A DNA stretch of 64,000 bases, taken from Micromonospora yasonensis. GTDB lineage: Bacteria; Actinomycetota; Actinomycetes; Mycobacteriales; Micromonosporaceae. Positions 1 to 7,937 of this stretch are shown one piece after another (within the stretch, counting starts at the first letter, position 1; every line of letters begins with the position of its first letter). The position numbers and the translations under genes were made by a program. Under the pieces are notes generated by a model. It worked only from the letters and a program-made list of their open reading frames with translations, was not told the DNA's origin and made no database searches. The stretch spans positions 1 through 64,000 of the forward strand of contig NZ_JAPDPH010000003.1 of the NCBI RefSeq assembly GCF_026013475.1, read 5' to 3'.

Positions 1-57
1 GCCCGCGTGCGAACGCGGAAACCCCGGGGGTCGTTTCATGGTCAGGGGAGATCCGCC

Positions 58-987
58 GTGTCCATGCGCGAGCTGGTGGTGCTCGGTACGGCCAGCCAGG
101 CCCCGACCCGACAGCGCAACCACAACGGCTACCTGCTGCGCTGGGACGACGAGGTGCTCCTCTTCGACCCGGGCGAGGGCAGCCAGCGGCAGTTGCTGCA
201 CACCGGGATCTCCGCCACCGACCTCACCCGGATCTGCGTCACCCACTTCCACGGGGACCACTGCCTGGGCCTGCCCGGCATGATCCAGCGGCTCTCTCTC
301 GACCGGGTACCGCACCCGGTGGCCGTGCACTTCCCGGCCGGCGGCGCCGACTACTTCGCCCGGCTGCGACACGCGTCGAGCTTCTACGAGACCGCTGAGC
401 TGGCCGTCGAGCCGATCGGCACCGACGGGCAGCGGATCAGCACGCGCATCGGCACGCTGGAGGCCCGCCGACTGCGGCACCCGATCGAGACGTACGGCTA
501 CCGGCTGGTCGAGCCGGACGGCTGCCGGATGCTGCCGGAGAAGCTGGCCGCGTACGGCATCGCCGGCCCGGCCGTCGGCAAGCTGCTCCGCGACGGCCAC
601 CTGGACGTGGACGGAGGCCGCGTCACCCGGGACGAGGTGAGCGTGACCCGACCGGGGCAGCGGTTCGCCTTCGTGATGGACACCGGGCTCTGCGACGGGG
701 TGTGGGCCCTGGCCGAGCACGCCGACCTGCTGGTGATCGAGTCGACGTTCCTGGCGTCGGAGGCGGTGCTCGCCGCCGAGGTCGGCCACCTCACCGCGGC
801 GCAGGCCGCGCGGGTGGCCGCCGAGTCGGGGGTACGCACCCTGGTGCTCACCCACTTCTCCCAGCGGTACGCCGACCCGCGCCGGTTCGCCGACGAGGCC
901 CGCGAACACTTCGCCGGGGACCTGGTGATCGCCGAGGACCTGATGACCGTGCCGGTGCCGCCCCGGCGGGTAGCCTCGACCCGGTGA
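58..987 (+). CDS. rnz: Ribonuclease Z (tRNA 3'-processing endonuclease)
   Basis: A metallo-beta-lactamase-fold nuclease of 309 residues that would cut 3' trailers from tRNA precursors in the cytoplasm. The zinc-binding motif HFHGDH is at residues 63-68. Further support comes from an early DPGEGSQRQ segment, a VMDTG segment near residue 205, and a late LTHFSQRY segment that supplies another metal-binding His. Length is normal for bacterial RNase Z. I chose GTG at 58 because GGGGAG lies 7 nt upstream; ATG at 64 is the alternative and adds only two residues of doubt. Its stop overlaps the start of the next gene by 4 nt (GTGA), so the two are probably translationally coupled. Confidence 0.9.
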   Translation: MSMRELVVLGTASQAPTRQRNHNGYLLRWDDEVLLFDPGEGSQRQLLHTGISATDLTRICVTHFHGDHCLGLPGMIQRLSLDRVPHPVAVHFPAGGADYFARLRHASSFYETAELAVEPIGTDGQRISTRIGTLEARRLRHPIETYGYRLVEPDGCRMLPEKLAAYGIAGPAVGKLLRDGHLDVDGGRVTRDEVSVTRPGQRFAFVMDTGLCDGVWALAEHADLLVIESTFLASEAVLAAEVGHLTAAQAARVAAESGVRTLVLTHFSQRYADPRRFADEAREHFAGDLVIAEDLMTVPVPPRRVASTR

Positions 988-1493
988 CGATCTCCCTACG
1001 TCCCGCCGCCGAGGCCGACCTGATGGGGGTCGGCGCGCTGCACCAGCGGTCCCGGGTCGCGGCGTACTCGCCGTTCCTGCCGGCGGAGACACTGGCGGAC
1101 CCGACGCCGGAGGCGATGGGCCGGTACTGGGTGGAGCGGCTGACCTGGGAGGGCGCGGACCATCGGATGACCGTCGCCGAGCGCGACGGCCGGCTGGTCG
1201 GCTTCAGCTACCTCGGCCCGGACGACGCCGGCGACCCCGCCACCGGCCTGCTCAACGCCATCCATCTGGAGCCGGCCGAGCGGGGCCGGGGCACCGGGCG
1301 GGCGCTGATGGTCGACGCCCTGGCCGCGATGCGGGCCCGCGGCTGGGCCCGGGCGGTGTTGTGGGTGCTCCGGGAGAACGCCCCCGCCCGGCGGTTCTAC
1401 GAGCGCGGCGGCTGGGCCGCCACCGGCGAGGAACGCGACGACCTGATCGGCCCCGCACTGGTCGCCCAGCTCCGCTACGCCCGCCAGCTGTAA
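984..1493 (+). CDS. GNAT family N-acetyltransferase
   Basis: A single-domain acetyltransferase of 169 residues using acetyl-CoA; the substrate cannot be told from sequence. The acetyl-CoA loop is visible as [10 protein letters not shown] around residues 97-106, preceded by the beta-4 strand ([10 protein letters not shown]) and followed by [17 protein letters not shown], a segment typical of the family C-terminus. The GTG start lies inside the stop of the RNase Z gene (GTGA). The stop codon TAA is the first base triplet of a GGGCCC palindromic element, so transcription probably ends there. A link to tRNA processing is only suggested by the coupling. Confidence 0.85.
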   Translation: MTISLRPAAEADLMGVGALHQRSRVAAYSPFLPAETLADPTPEAMGRYWVERLTWEGADHRMTVAERDGRLVGFSYLGPDDAGDPATGLLNAIHLEPAERGRGTGRALMVDALAAMRARGWARAVLWVLRENAPARRFYERGGWAATGEERDDLIGPALVAQLRYARQL

Positions 1494-1544
1494 GGAAGGG
1501 CACCTTCTTAACGCCTACGGTAGAGGCGGGGCCCCTTCTTAACA
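1491..1544. repeat. GGGCCC palindromic element, copy 1
   Basis: Two related half-elements, an AAGGAAGGGC type at about 1492-1501 and GGGGCCCCTTCTTAAC at about 1528-1543, face each other around GCCTACGGTAGAGGC and can fold into a long hairpin. The first TAA is the stop codon of the upstream acetyltransferase. Related copies are at 2572, 31099 and 44471. It probably acts as a terminator. Confidence 0.7.
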
Positions 1545-1611
1545 GGAGAGCCCGCCGTTCGCTCTGAGCGGATCGGGGCATGGCGGTCCGGGCGGTCGCG
1601 TTGGCACCGGC

Positions 1612-2562
1612 ATGGATACGGAGCACAGCGGGCGGGCGGAGGACGCCGCGCTCGACGCGTACTCCCGGGTGGTGACCGGCGTGGCCGCCCGGGTGCTGCC
1701 CCGCGTGGCCGCCCTGTCGGTGCGGACGGCGCGCGGGGCCGGAGCCGGCTCGGCGGTGGTCATCGGCCCGGACGGGCTGCTGCTCACCAGCGCCCACGTG
1801 GTGCAGGGGGCCGCGGGCGGCACGGCCGCCTTCGGCGACGGCACCGAGGCCCGGTTCCGGGTGGTCGGCGCCGACCCGCTGTCGGACCTGGCGGTGCTGC
1901 GGGCGGAACAGGCGAGCGTCCCGCCGGTGGAGCTGGGCGACGCGGACCGGCTGCGGATCGGCCAACTGGTGGTGGCGGTCGGCAATCCGATGGGGCTGGC
2001 CGGCTCGGTCACCGCGGGGGTGGTCTCCGGGCTGGGCCGGTCGCTGCCGGCGCGGGACGGGCGGGTCATTCGGCTGATCGAGGACGTCATCCAGACTGAC
2101 GCGGCGCTGAACCCCGGCAACTCCGGCGGCGCGCTGGCCGACTCGGCCGGCCGGGTGGTCGGGGTGAACACGGCGGTCGCCGGGTACGGCCTCGGGCTGG
2201 CCGTGCCCATCAACGCGACCACCCGGCAGATCATCGCCGACCTGACCACCGACGGCCGGGTCCGCCGGGCCTGGCTGGGCGTGGCCGGGGTGCCCGTACC
2301 GCTGCCGCCGGAGATCACCGCGCGGACCGGGCAGCGGCGCGGGCTGCGGGTGGTGGAGGTGGTGCCGGGCAGCCCGGCCGGGGTGGCCGGGATCTACCTG
2401 GGCGACGTGATCGTCGCGGCCGGCGGCCGGCCGGTGCAGGACGGCCAGAGCCTGCAACGCCTGATGCTCGGCCCGGCGATCGGCACCCGCCTGCCGGTCA
2501 CGGTGCTGCGCAAGGGGGCCCACGTCGACGTGGTGGCGGTCCCGACCGAATTGAGCCGCTGA
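1612..2562 (+). CDS. Trypsin-like serine protease with PDZ domain (HtrA/DegP type)
   Basis: A 316-residue HtrA-family protease, expected to degrade or sense misfolded proteins. The catalytic triad is visible: His62 in TSAHVV, Asp92 in SDLAVL, and Ser171 in NPGNSGGA. A PDZ domain follows from about residue 220, with LRVVEVVPGSPA as the carboxylate-binding strand and IVAAGGRPV after it. Unlike most actinobacterial HtrA proteins it has no N-terminal membrane segment or signal peptide, so as written it would be cytoplasmic unless an upstream start exists; I see none. No clear Shine-Dalgarno precedes ATG 1612. It converges on cbs with a palindromic element between the two stops. Confidence 0.85.
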   Translation: MDTEHSGRAEDAALDAYSRVVTGVAARVLPRVAALSVRTARGAGAGSAVVIGPDGLLLTSAHVVQGAAGGTAAFGDGTEARFRVVGADPLSDLAVLRAEQASVPPVELGDADRLRIGQLVVAVGNPMGLAGSVTAGVVSGLGRSLPARDGRVIRLIEDVIQTDAALNPGNSGGALADSAGRVVGVNTAVAGYGLGLAVPINATTRQIIADLTTDGRVRRAWLGVAGVPVPLPPEITARTGQRRGLRVVEVVPGSPAGVAGIYLGDVIVAAGGRPVQDGQSLQRLMLGPAIGTRLPVTVLRKGAHVDVVAVPTELSR

Positions 2563-2571
2563 CGCGGCGGT

Positions 2572-2625
2572 GTCAAGCGGGGCCCCTTCCTCTGCACGAG
2601 GCGTTGAGAAGGGGCCCGTCCTGAC
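2572..2625. repeat. GGGCCC palindromic element, copy 2
   Basis: A paired element lying exactly between the convergent stops of the HtrA-type gene (2562) and cbs (2629). The left half is GTCAAGCGGGGCCCCTTC and the right half is GTTGAGAAGGGGCCCGTC, around CTGCACGAGGC. It probably serves as a bidirectional terminator. Confidence 0.7.
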
Positions 2626-2628
2626 CCG

Positions 2629-3999
2629 TCAGCGGGCGCCGAGGTGGGCGAGCAGGTCCTGCCGGGTCAGCACACCCTTGGGCTTGCCGTCCACCAGCAC
2701 CAGGGCCGCGTCGGCCTTCTCCAGCAGCACGACCGCCTCGCTGACCGGCTGGCCGCCACCGATCATCGGCAGCGGGTCGGCCATGTGCCGCTCGATGGTG
2801 TCGTGCAGGTGGGCCTGCCCGGTGAAGAGCGCGTCGAGCAGGTCCTTCTCGGCGATCGAGCCGGCCACCTCACCGGTCACCACCGGCGGCTCGGCCTTGA
2901 GCACCGGGAGCTGGGAGACGCCGTACTCGCGCATGTAGTCGATGGCGTCGCGGACCGTCTCGGTGGGGTGCACGTGCACCAGCTCGGGCAGGCCGCCCGG
3001 CTTGCCACCGAGCGCGTCGGCCACGGTCGGCTCGGCGCCGGAGTTGTCGAGGAAGCCGTACCGGGCCATCCACGTGTCGTTGAAGATCTTGGAGAGGTAG
3101 CCCCGGCCGCTGTCCGGCAGCAGCACCACGATCACGTCGTCCGGGCCGGCCTTGCGGGCCACCTCCAGGGCGGCCACCACGGCCATGCCGCAGGAGCCGC
3201 CGACCAGCAGCCCCTCCTCGCGTGCCAGCCGCCGGGTCATCTCGAAGGACTCCTTGTCGGAGACCTCGACGATCTCGTCCGCGATGGTCCGGTCGTACGT
3301 CTCCGGCCAGAAGTCCTCGCCGACGCCCTCGACCAGGTACGGCCGACCGGTGCCGCCCGAGTAGACCGAGCCCTCCGGGTCCGCGCCGACGACCTTGACC
3401 CGCCCCGCGGAGGCGTCCTTGAGGTAGCGGCCGATGCCGGAGATGGTGCCGCCGGTGCCGACCCCCGCGACGAAGTGGGTGATCTGCCCCTCGGTCTGCT
3501 TCCAGATCTCCGGGCCGGTCGTCTCGTAGTGCGAGCGCGGGTTGGCCGGGTTGCTGTACTGGTTGGGCTTCCAGGCGCCGGGGATCTCCCGGGCCAGCCG
3601 GTCGGAGACGTTGTAGTAGGAGCGCGGGTCCTCCGGGGCCACGGCGGTCGGGCACACCACCACCTCGGCGCCGTAGGCGCGCAGTACGTCCTGCTTGTCC
3701 TGGCTGACCTTGTCCGGGCAGACGAAGACACACTTGTAACCCTTGAGCTGGGCCACCAGGGCCAGGCCGACACCGGTGTTGCCGCTGGTCGGCTCGACGA
3801 TCGTGCCACCCGGCTTGAGGATGCCCGCCCGCTCGGCGTCCTCCACCATCCGCAGCGCGATCCGGTCCTTCACCGAACCGCCCGGGTTGACGTACTCCAC
3901 CTTCGCCAGCACGGTCGCCTGGATGCCCTCGGTGACGCTGCGCAGGCGGACCAGCGGGGTGTTGCCGATCAGCTCGACGACGTTGTCGTAGTACTGCAC
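2629..3999 (-). CDS. cbs: Cystathionine beta-synthase
   Basis: A PLP enzyme of 456 residues condensing serine (or an activated serine) with homocysteine to cystathionine in transsulfuration. The PLP lysine is Lys44 in NPGGSVKDR, the phosphate-binding loop is GTGGTISGIGRYL, and SGNTG lies near residue 74. Two C-terminal CBS domains (about 325-455) follow, the usual regulatory module. GTG 3999 was chosen because GAAGG lies about 10 nt upstream; ATG 4062 would add an Arg-rich segment not expected in the family. M. tuberculosis Cbs is of similar length and lies near an SGNH hydrolase and a thiolase, as here. Confidence 0.92.
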   Translation of the reverse strand: MQYYDNVVELIGNTPLVRLRSVTEGIQATVLAKVEYVNPGGSVKDRIALRMVEDAERAGILKPGGTIVEPTSGNTGVGLALVAQLKGYKCVFVCPDKVSQDKQDVLRAYGAEVVVCPTAVAPEDPRSYYNVSDRLAREIPGAWKPNQYSNPANPRSHYETTGPEIWKQTEGQITHFVAGVGTGGTISGIGRYLKDASAGRVKVVGADPEGSVYSGGTGRPYLVEGVGEDFWPETYDRTIADEIVEVSDKESFEMTRRLAREEGLLVGGSCGMAVVAALEVARKAGPDDVIVVLLPDSGRGYLSKIFNDTWMARYGFLDNSGAEPTVADALGGKPGGLPELVHVHPTETVRDAIDYMREYGVSQLPVLKAEPPVVTGEVAGSIAEKDLLDALFTGQAHLHDTIERHMADPLPMIGGGQPVSEAVVLLEKADAALVLVDGKPKGVLTRQDLLAHLGAR

Positions 4000-4074
4000 C
4001 TCGTTGTGCCCTTCGTTGCGCCGCCGCCCACGGCGGCCGGGGAGTCTGCTGTTCGTCGCCAAGGGTACGGGTCG

Positions 4075-4431
4075 TCAGGGCACCACATGGCCGGGGATGA
4101 CGGAGCCGCGGCGCGCCTCCCACTCCAGGAACCGCTCCGTCTCGGCGAGCACGCTGCCGGCCAACCAGGTCACCATCACCGCGTCGTCGGCCAGGCCGAA
4201 GATCGCCAGCGGGATCTCCGGCAGCAGGTCGATCGGCGAGACGATGTACGCCGTCGCCCCGGCCATCAGGGCCAGCCGGAGGCCCCCGTCGTACTCGCCC
4301 TTGGCGGTGGCCCGGATCATCCGGGGCAGCGCCGCCAGCCGGGCACCCAGCGACGGACCACCGCGCGTCCCGGACGCCAACGCCCGGGCCAGCGCGGCGA
4401 AGGCCGCGCTCCGCTTCAACGTCTTCCCCAT
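4075..4431 (-). CDS. DUF1232 (YkvA-like) small membrane-associated protein
   Basis: A protein of 118 residues containing the DUF1232 signature SPIDLLPEIPLAIFGLADDA around residues 65-85, with two hydrophobic stretches suggesting membrane association. The function of the family is not established. A plausible ribosome site (AAAGGGGCG) precedes ATG 4431. It lies 75 nt upstream of the cbs start in the same direction, so it could be co-transcribed with cbs. Confidence 0.8.
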   Translation of the reverse strand: MGKTLKRSAAFAALARALASGTRGGPSLGARLAALPRMIRATAKGEYDGGLRLALMAGATAYIVSPIDLLPEIPLAIFGLADDAVMVTWLAGSVLAETERFLEWEARRGSVIPGHVVP

Positions 4432-4562
4432 CAGTTCGCCCCTTTCCGCTCGACCAGGGTGCGGTGCCGGCGCAAGCCCGTCCCGCCTGCCTGAACAGGT
4501 ACCCTGATCGGCCGCCGCCCAGCCGCCTGATCACGGGGAGAGCGGGTGTCGTGGCGGCGCGA

Positions 4563-4568
4563 TAATGT
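4563..4568 (+). promoter_or_regulatory. -10 hexamer (TAATGT), leaderless start of SGNH gene
   Basis: TAATGT ends 7 nt before ATG 4576 and no Shine-Dalgarno is present, so the transcript probably starts at or next to the start codon. Confidence 0.5.
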
Positions 4569-4575
4569 CGACCTC

Positions 4576-5622
4576 ATGGGGGACGCTGGTTCCGTCGCAC
4601 CGGCCGGTTGGCAGCGCGCCCGGCGGATCGCCCGAGTGGCGGCGATCGGTACGGGCGCCACCATGGCGGCCACCGTCGCGACGGGCGGGGTGCTGCTCGG
4701 GCAGGCCCGGCAGGCCCGGCGCACCATCCCGATGGCCGAGGCGCCCCCACCGCGCTGCGACGGGGTGTACGGGGCGAAGCTGCCCGGTCCCCCGGTCACC
4801 ATGGTCATCCTCGGCGACTCCTCGGCCGCCGGATACGGCGTGCACCGCCGCCGGGAGACCCCGGGCGCGCTGCTGGCCACCGGGCTGTCCCGCCGGCTGC
4901 TCCGGCCGGTCAGGCTGCACCGCTTCGCCGTGGTCGGCGCCCTGTCCGCCGGGCTCAAGCCGCAGGTCGAGTCGGCCCTGGAGGTCACGCCCGACATCGC
5001 GGTCCTCCTGGTCGGCGGCAACGACGTCACCAACCGCACTCCGCCGTCGGTGGCCGTGCGCTACCTGGTCGACGCCGTCCGTATGCTGCGCGCCGCAGGC
5101 TGCGAGGTGGTCGTCGGCACCTGCCCCGATCTGGGCGCGATCCGGCCGATCCAGCCGCCGCTGCGCTGGCTGGCCCGGCGCTGGAGCCGGCAGCTCGCGG
5201 CCGCCCAGACGGTCGCGGTGGTCGAGGCGGGCGGCTGGACGGTCTCCCTCGGTGACCTGCTCGGCCCCCGGTTCGCCGCCGAGCCGGCCCGGATGTTCGC
5301 CTGGGACCGGTTCCACCCGTCCGCCGAGGGATACGCGGTCGCCGCGGCGGCGCTGCTGCCCACCGTGCTCTCCGCGCTGGGTGCCGGTCCGGACCGCAGG
5401 GTCCCGATCAGCAGTCGGGAGGGCGTACGGTCGCTGCCGGAGGCGGCCCACGAGGCGGCCCGGCACGCCGGCACCGAGGTCAGCGGTGCCCAGGTCCGGG
5501 GCCGCGACCGAGGGCCCGGCGGGCGCTGGGTGCAGTTGCGGCGGCGCGCCTTCTTCGGGGTCGGCGCGGTGCCCCAGTCCAGCCCCTCCGCCGAGTCGCC
5601 GACCATGGAGGGGCTGGCATGA
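4576..5622 (+). CDS. SGNH/GDSL hydrolase, membrane-anchored (paralogue 1)
   Basis: A 348-residue esterase/lipase-fold protein of unknown substrate. The N-terminus has one hydrophobic segment (about 15-35), suggesting a membrane anchor with the catalytic domain outside. SGNH blocks are visible: GDSSAAGYG (nucleophile Ser), GGNDVT (Gly/Asn), and DRFHPSAEGY (Asp and His). A shared segment GTCPDLGAIR also occurs in the next gene. The C-terminal ~70 residues are hydrophilic and not seen in the paralogue. Start chosen at ATG 4576 from the -10-like TAATGT just upstream; ATG 4546 would add ten residues. Confidence 0.85.
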   Translation: MGDAGSVAPAGWQRARRIARVAAIGTGATMAATVATGGVLLGQARQARRTIPMAEAPPPRCDGVYGAKLPGPPVTMVILGDSSAAGYGVHRRRETPGALLATGLSRRLLRPVRLHRFAVVGALSAGLKPQVESALEVTPDIAVLLVGGNDVTNRTPPSVAVRYLVDAVRMLRAAGCEVVVGTCPDLGAIRPIQPPLRWLARRWSRQLAAAQTVAVVEAGGWTVSLGDLLGPRFAAEPARMFAWDRFHPSAEGYAVAAAALLPTVLSALGAGPDRRVPISSREGVRSLPEAAHEAARHAGTEVSGAQVRGRDRGPGGRWVQLRRRAFFGVGAVPQSSPSAESPTMEGLA

Positions 5623-5759
5623 CCGGGCACGGTCGGGGCATCATCAGCAGGCACAATGCGGACCGCACTCATGTTCGAGGTCAGTCACGGGAAGACGGCG
5701 GCAGCCGTCGGCGCCGCGAACGGACCGGTCCACGCCGTCGGAGCTGGGGAGGTGCCGTC

Positions 5760-6557
5760 ATGACGGAGCGTAACGAGCTTGTGGCCCGGCTGGGTCGGGC
5801 CGCGGCCCTCTCCCTGGTCGCCGGCACGGTGGGTGGGGCGGCCGTGCTCGCCGGCCAGGCCATCGCCGCCCGCAACCGCCAGTACGCCCAACCCGAGCTG
5901 AGCCTCGCGCTGCGGGCCACGGTGGGCCGGGCGGGTGCGCCACCGCTGCGGCTGGTGCTGCTCGGCGACTCCTCGGCGCTCGGCGTCGGGGCGGAACGCT
6001 TCGAGGACACCATCGGCGGCCAGCTGGCCAACCTGCTCGCCGAGGGGCCGACCGGCCGTCGGGTGCACCTGTCCAGCGTGGGGGTCTCCGGTTCCCGCTC
6101 CACCGACCTGGCCACCCAGGTCGCCCGGGCGCTGCTCGGCGAGCGGCCCGACGTGGCGGTGATCCTGATCGGGGCGAACGACGCCACGGGGATGGCCCGG
6201 CCGGCCGACGCGGCGGCGTACCTCGGGTCGGCGGTGCGCCGGCTGCGCGAGGCGCACGTCGAGGTGGTCGTGGGCACCTGCCCCGACCTGGGCGCGGTCC
6301 GCGCGGTCGCCGCCCCGCTGCGGCAGGTGCTGGCCTGGTCGGGCCGGCGGATCGCCCGCGCCCAGACGGCGGCCGTGCTGAACGCCGGGGGCAGCGTGGT
6401 CGACCTGGGCACAGAGACCGGCCCGGTGTTCCGGGCGGACGCCGGGACGCTCTGCCACGACGGTTACCACCCCTCCGCCGACGGCTACCGGGTCTGGGCG
6501 CACGCCCTGCTGCCGGCGGTCCAGGCGGCGGCGACCATCGCCTCCCGACACCACTGA
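5760..6557 (+). CDS. SGNH/GDSL hydrolase, membrane-anchored (paralogue 2)
   Basis: A 265-residue paralogue of the upstream gene with the same architecture: an N-terminal hydrophobic anchor, then GDSSALGVG, GANDAT and DGYHPSADGY as SGNH blocks, and GTCPDLGAVR. The substrate is unknown; secreted lipid or cell-envelope ester hydrolysis is plausible. ATG 5760 has GGGGAGG ideally placed upstream. An in-frame ATG at 5619 overlaps the previous stop (ATGA), but the 47 extra residues would be Arg/Gly-rich filler. In M. tuberculosis a single exported SGNH protein (Rv1075c) sits beside the thiolase gene fadA3. Confidence 0.87.
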   Translation: MTERNELVARLGRAAALSLVAGTVGGAAVLAGQAIAARNRQYAQPELSLALRATVGRAGAPPLRLVLLGDSSALGVGAERFEDTIGGQLANLLAEGPTGRRVHLSSVGVSGSRSTDLATQVARALLGERPDVAVILIGANDATGMARPADAAAYLGSAVRRLREAHVEVVVGTCPDLGAVRAVAAPLRQVLAWSGRRIARAQTAAVLNAGGSVVDLGTETGPVFRADAGTLCHDGYHPSADGYRVWAHALLPAVQAAATIASRHH

Positions 6558-6622
6558 GCCGGCCCGAGCGGGGTGACATTTCCCGCCCGCCGGCGAGCTT
6601 CCGCGCCAAGTTACCCGCGCGT

Positions 6623-6628
6623 TAACGT
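6623..6628 (+). promoter_or_regulatory. -10 hexamer (TAACGT), leaderless start of thiolase gene
   Basis: TAACGT ends 6 nt before ATG 6635, with no Shine-Dalgarno between. Confidence 0.45.
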
Positions 6629-6634
6629 TGGTTC

Positions 6635-7897
6635 ATGCCGATTGAGTCGCCCCGCGACGCCGTCATCGTCGCCACCGCCCGGTCCCCCATCGGCCGCGCG
6701 GTCAAGGGTTCCCTGAAGGACGTCCGCCCGGACGACCTCGCCACCACCATCGTCCAGGCCGCCCTCGACAAGGTCCCCGCGCTGGACCCCACCACGATCG
6801 ATGACCTCTACCTGGGCTGCGGCCTGCCCGGCGGCGAGCAGGGCTTCAACATGGCCCGGGTGGTCGCCACCCTGCTGGGGCTGGACGGCCTGCCCGGCGC
6901 CACGCTGACCCGGTACTGCGCCTCCTCGCTGCAGACCACCCGGATGGCGATGCACGCGATCAGGGCCGGCGAGGGCGACGTCTTCATCTCCGCGGGCGTC
7001 GAGACCGTCTCCCGGTACGCGCGGGGCAACTCGGACACCCTGCCGCCGGAGGCGCAGGCGCTGGTCGGCGGCGGCTGGGAGAATCCGCGCTTCGCCGGGG
7101 CACGCGAGCGCTCCGTGGCCCGCGCCCAAGGCGGCGCCGAGGTGTGGACCGACCCGCGCGAGGCCGGCCGGCTCCCCGACATCTACCTGGCCATGGGCCA
7201 GACCGCGGAGAACCTCGCGCAGGTCTACGACATCACCCGCGAGGACATGGACGCCTTCGGCGTCCGCAGCCAGAACCTGGCCGAGAAGGCGATCGCGGAC
7301 GGCTTCTGGGCCCGCGAGATCACCCCGGTCACCACCCCGGACGGCACCGTGGTGAGCGCCGACGACGGCCCGCGTCCGGGGGTGACCCTGGCGGGGGTCG
7401 CCGGTCTGAAGCCGGTGTTCCGCCCGGACGGCCGGATCACGGCCGGCAACTGCTGCCCGCTCAACGACGGCGCGGCCGCCGTCGTGATGATGAGTGCTCA
7501 GCGCGCGCGGGAACTCGGCGTCACCCCGCTGGCCCGGATCGTCTCCACCGGCGTCACCGCGCTGTCGCCCGAGATCATGGGCCTGGGCCCGGTCGAGGCG
7601 TCCCGGCAGGCGCTCAAGCGGGCCGGCATGACCATCGACGACGTCGACCTGGTCGAGATCAACGAGGCGTTCGCCGCCCAGGTGATCCCGTCCTACCGGC
7701 AGTTGGGCATCCCGGAGGAGAAGCTGAACGTGATGGGCGGCGCGATCGCGGTCGGGCATCCGTTCGGCATGACCGGTGCCCGGATCACCGGCACCCTGCT
7801 CAACGCCCTGGAGTGGCACGACCGGACCATCGGGCTGGAGACCATGTGCGTCGGCGGTGGCCAGGGCATGGCCATGGTGCTCGAACGGCTGAACTGA
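6635..7897 (+). CDS. Acetyl-CoA C-acyltransferase (thiolase)
   Basis: A 420-residue thiolase, cleaving 3-ketoacyl-CoA or condensing acetyl-CoA. The acyl-accepting cysteine is Cys95 in RYCASSLQT; NEAFA, the His loop GGAIAVGHPFGMTGAR, and the second catalytic cysteine in CVGGGQGMA complete the active site. Length and motif order are those of degradative (FadA-type) thiolases. No hydratase/dehydrogenase partner is adjacent, so its pathway is not fixed by context. The neighbourhood (SGNH hydrolase, cbs) resembles that of M. tuberculosis fadA3. Confidence 0.9.
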   Translation: MPIESPRDAVIVATARSPIGRAVKGSLKDVRPDDLATTIVQAALDKVPALDPTTIDDLYLGCGLPGGEQGFNMARVVATLLGLDGLPGATLTRYCASSLQTTRMAMHAIRAGEGDVFISAGVETVSRYARGNSDTLPPEAQALVGGGWENPRFAGARERSVARAQGGAEVWTDPREAGRLPDIYLAMGQTAENLAQVYDITREDMDAFGVRSQNLAEKAIADGFWAREITPVTTPDGTVVSADDGPRPGVTLAGVAGLKPVFRPDGRITAGNCCPLNDGAAAVVMMSAQRARELGVTPLARIVSTGVTALSPEIMGLGPVEASRQALKRAGMTIDDVDLVEINEAFAAQVIPSYRQLGIPEEKLNVMGGAIAVGHPFGMTGARITGTLLNALEWHDRTIGLETMCVGGGQGMAMVLERLN

Positions 7898-7937
7898 GAC
7901 CGATTCACCCAAGCGGGAGCCGGGTACGGGAGGCGCC

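Noticed and set aside
702-983. N-terminal extension of the GNAT gene inside rnz
   Set aside because: The open frame is Gly/Arg-rich antiparallel-type noise; the GTG in the rnz stop is the natural start.
5619-5759. An ATGA-coupled start for the second SGNH gene
   Set aside because: The 47 extra residues are Arg/Gly-rich without similarity, whereas ATG 5760 has an excellent ribosome site.
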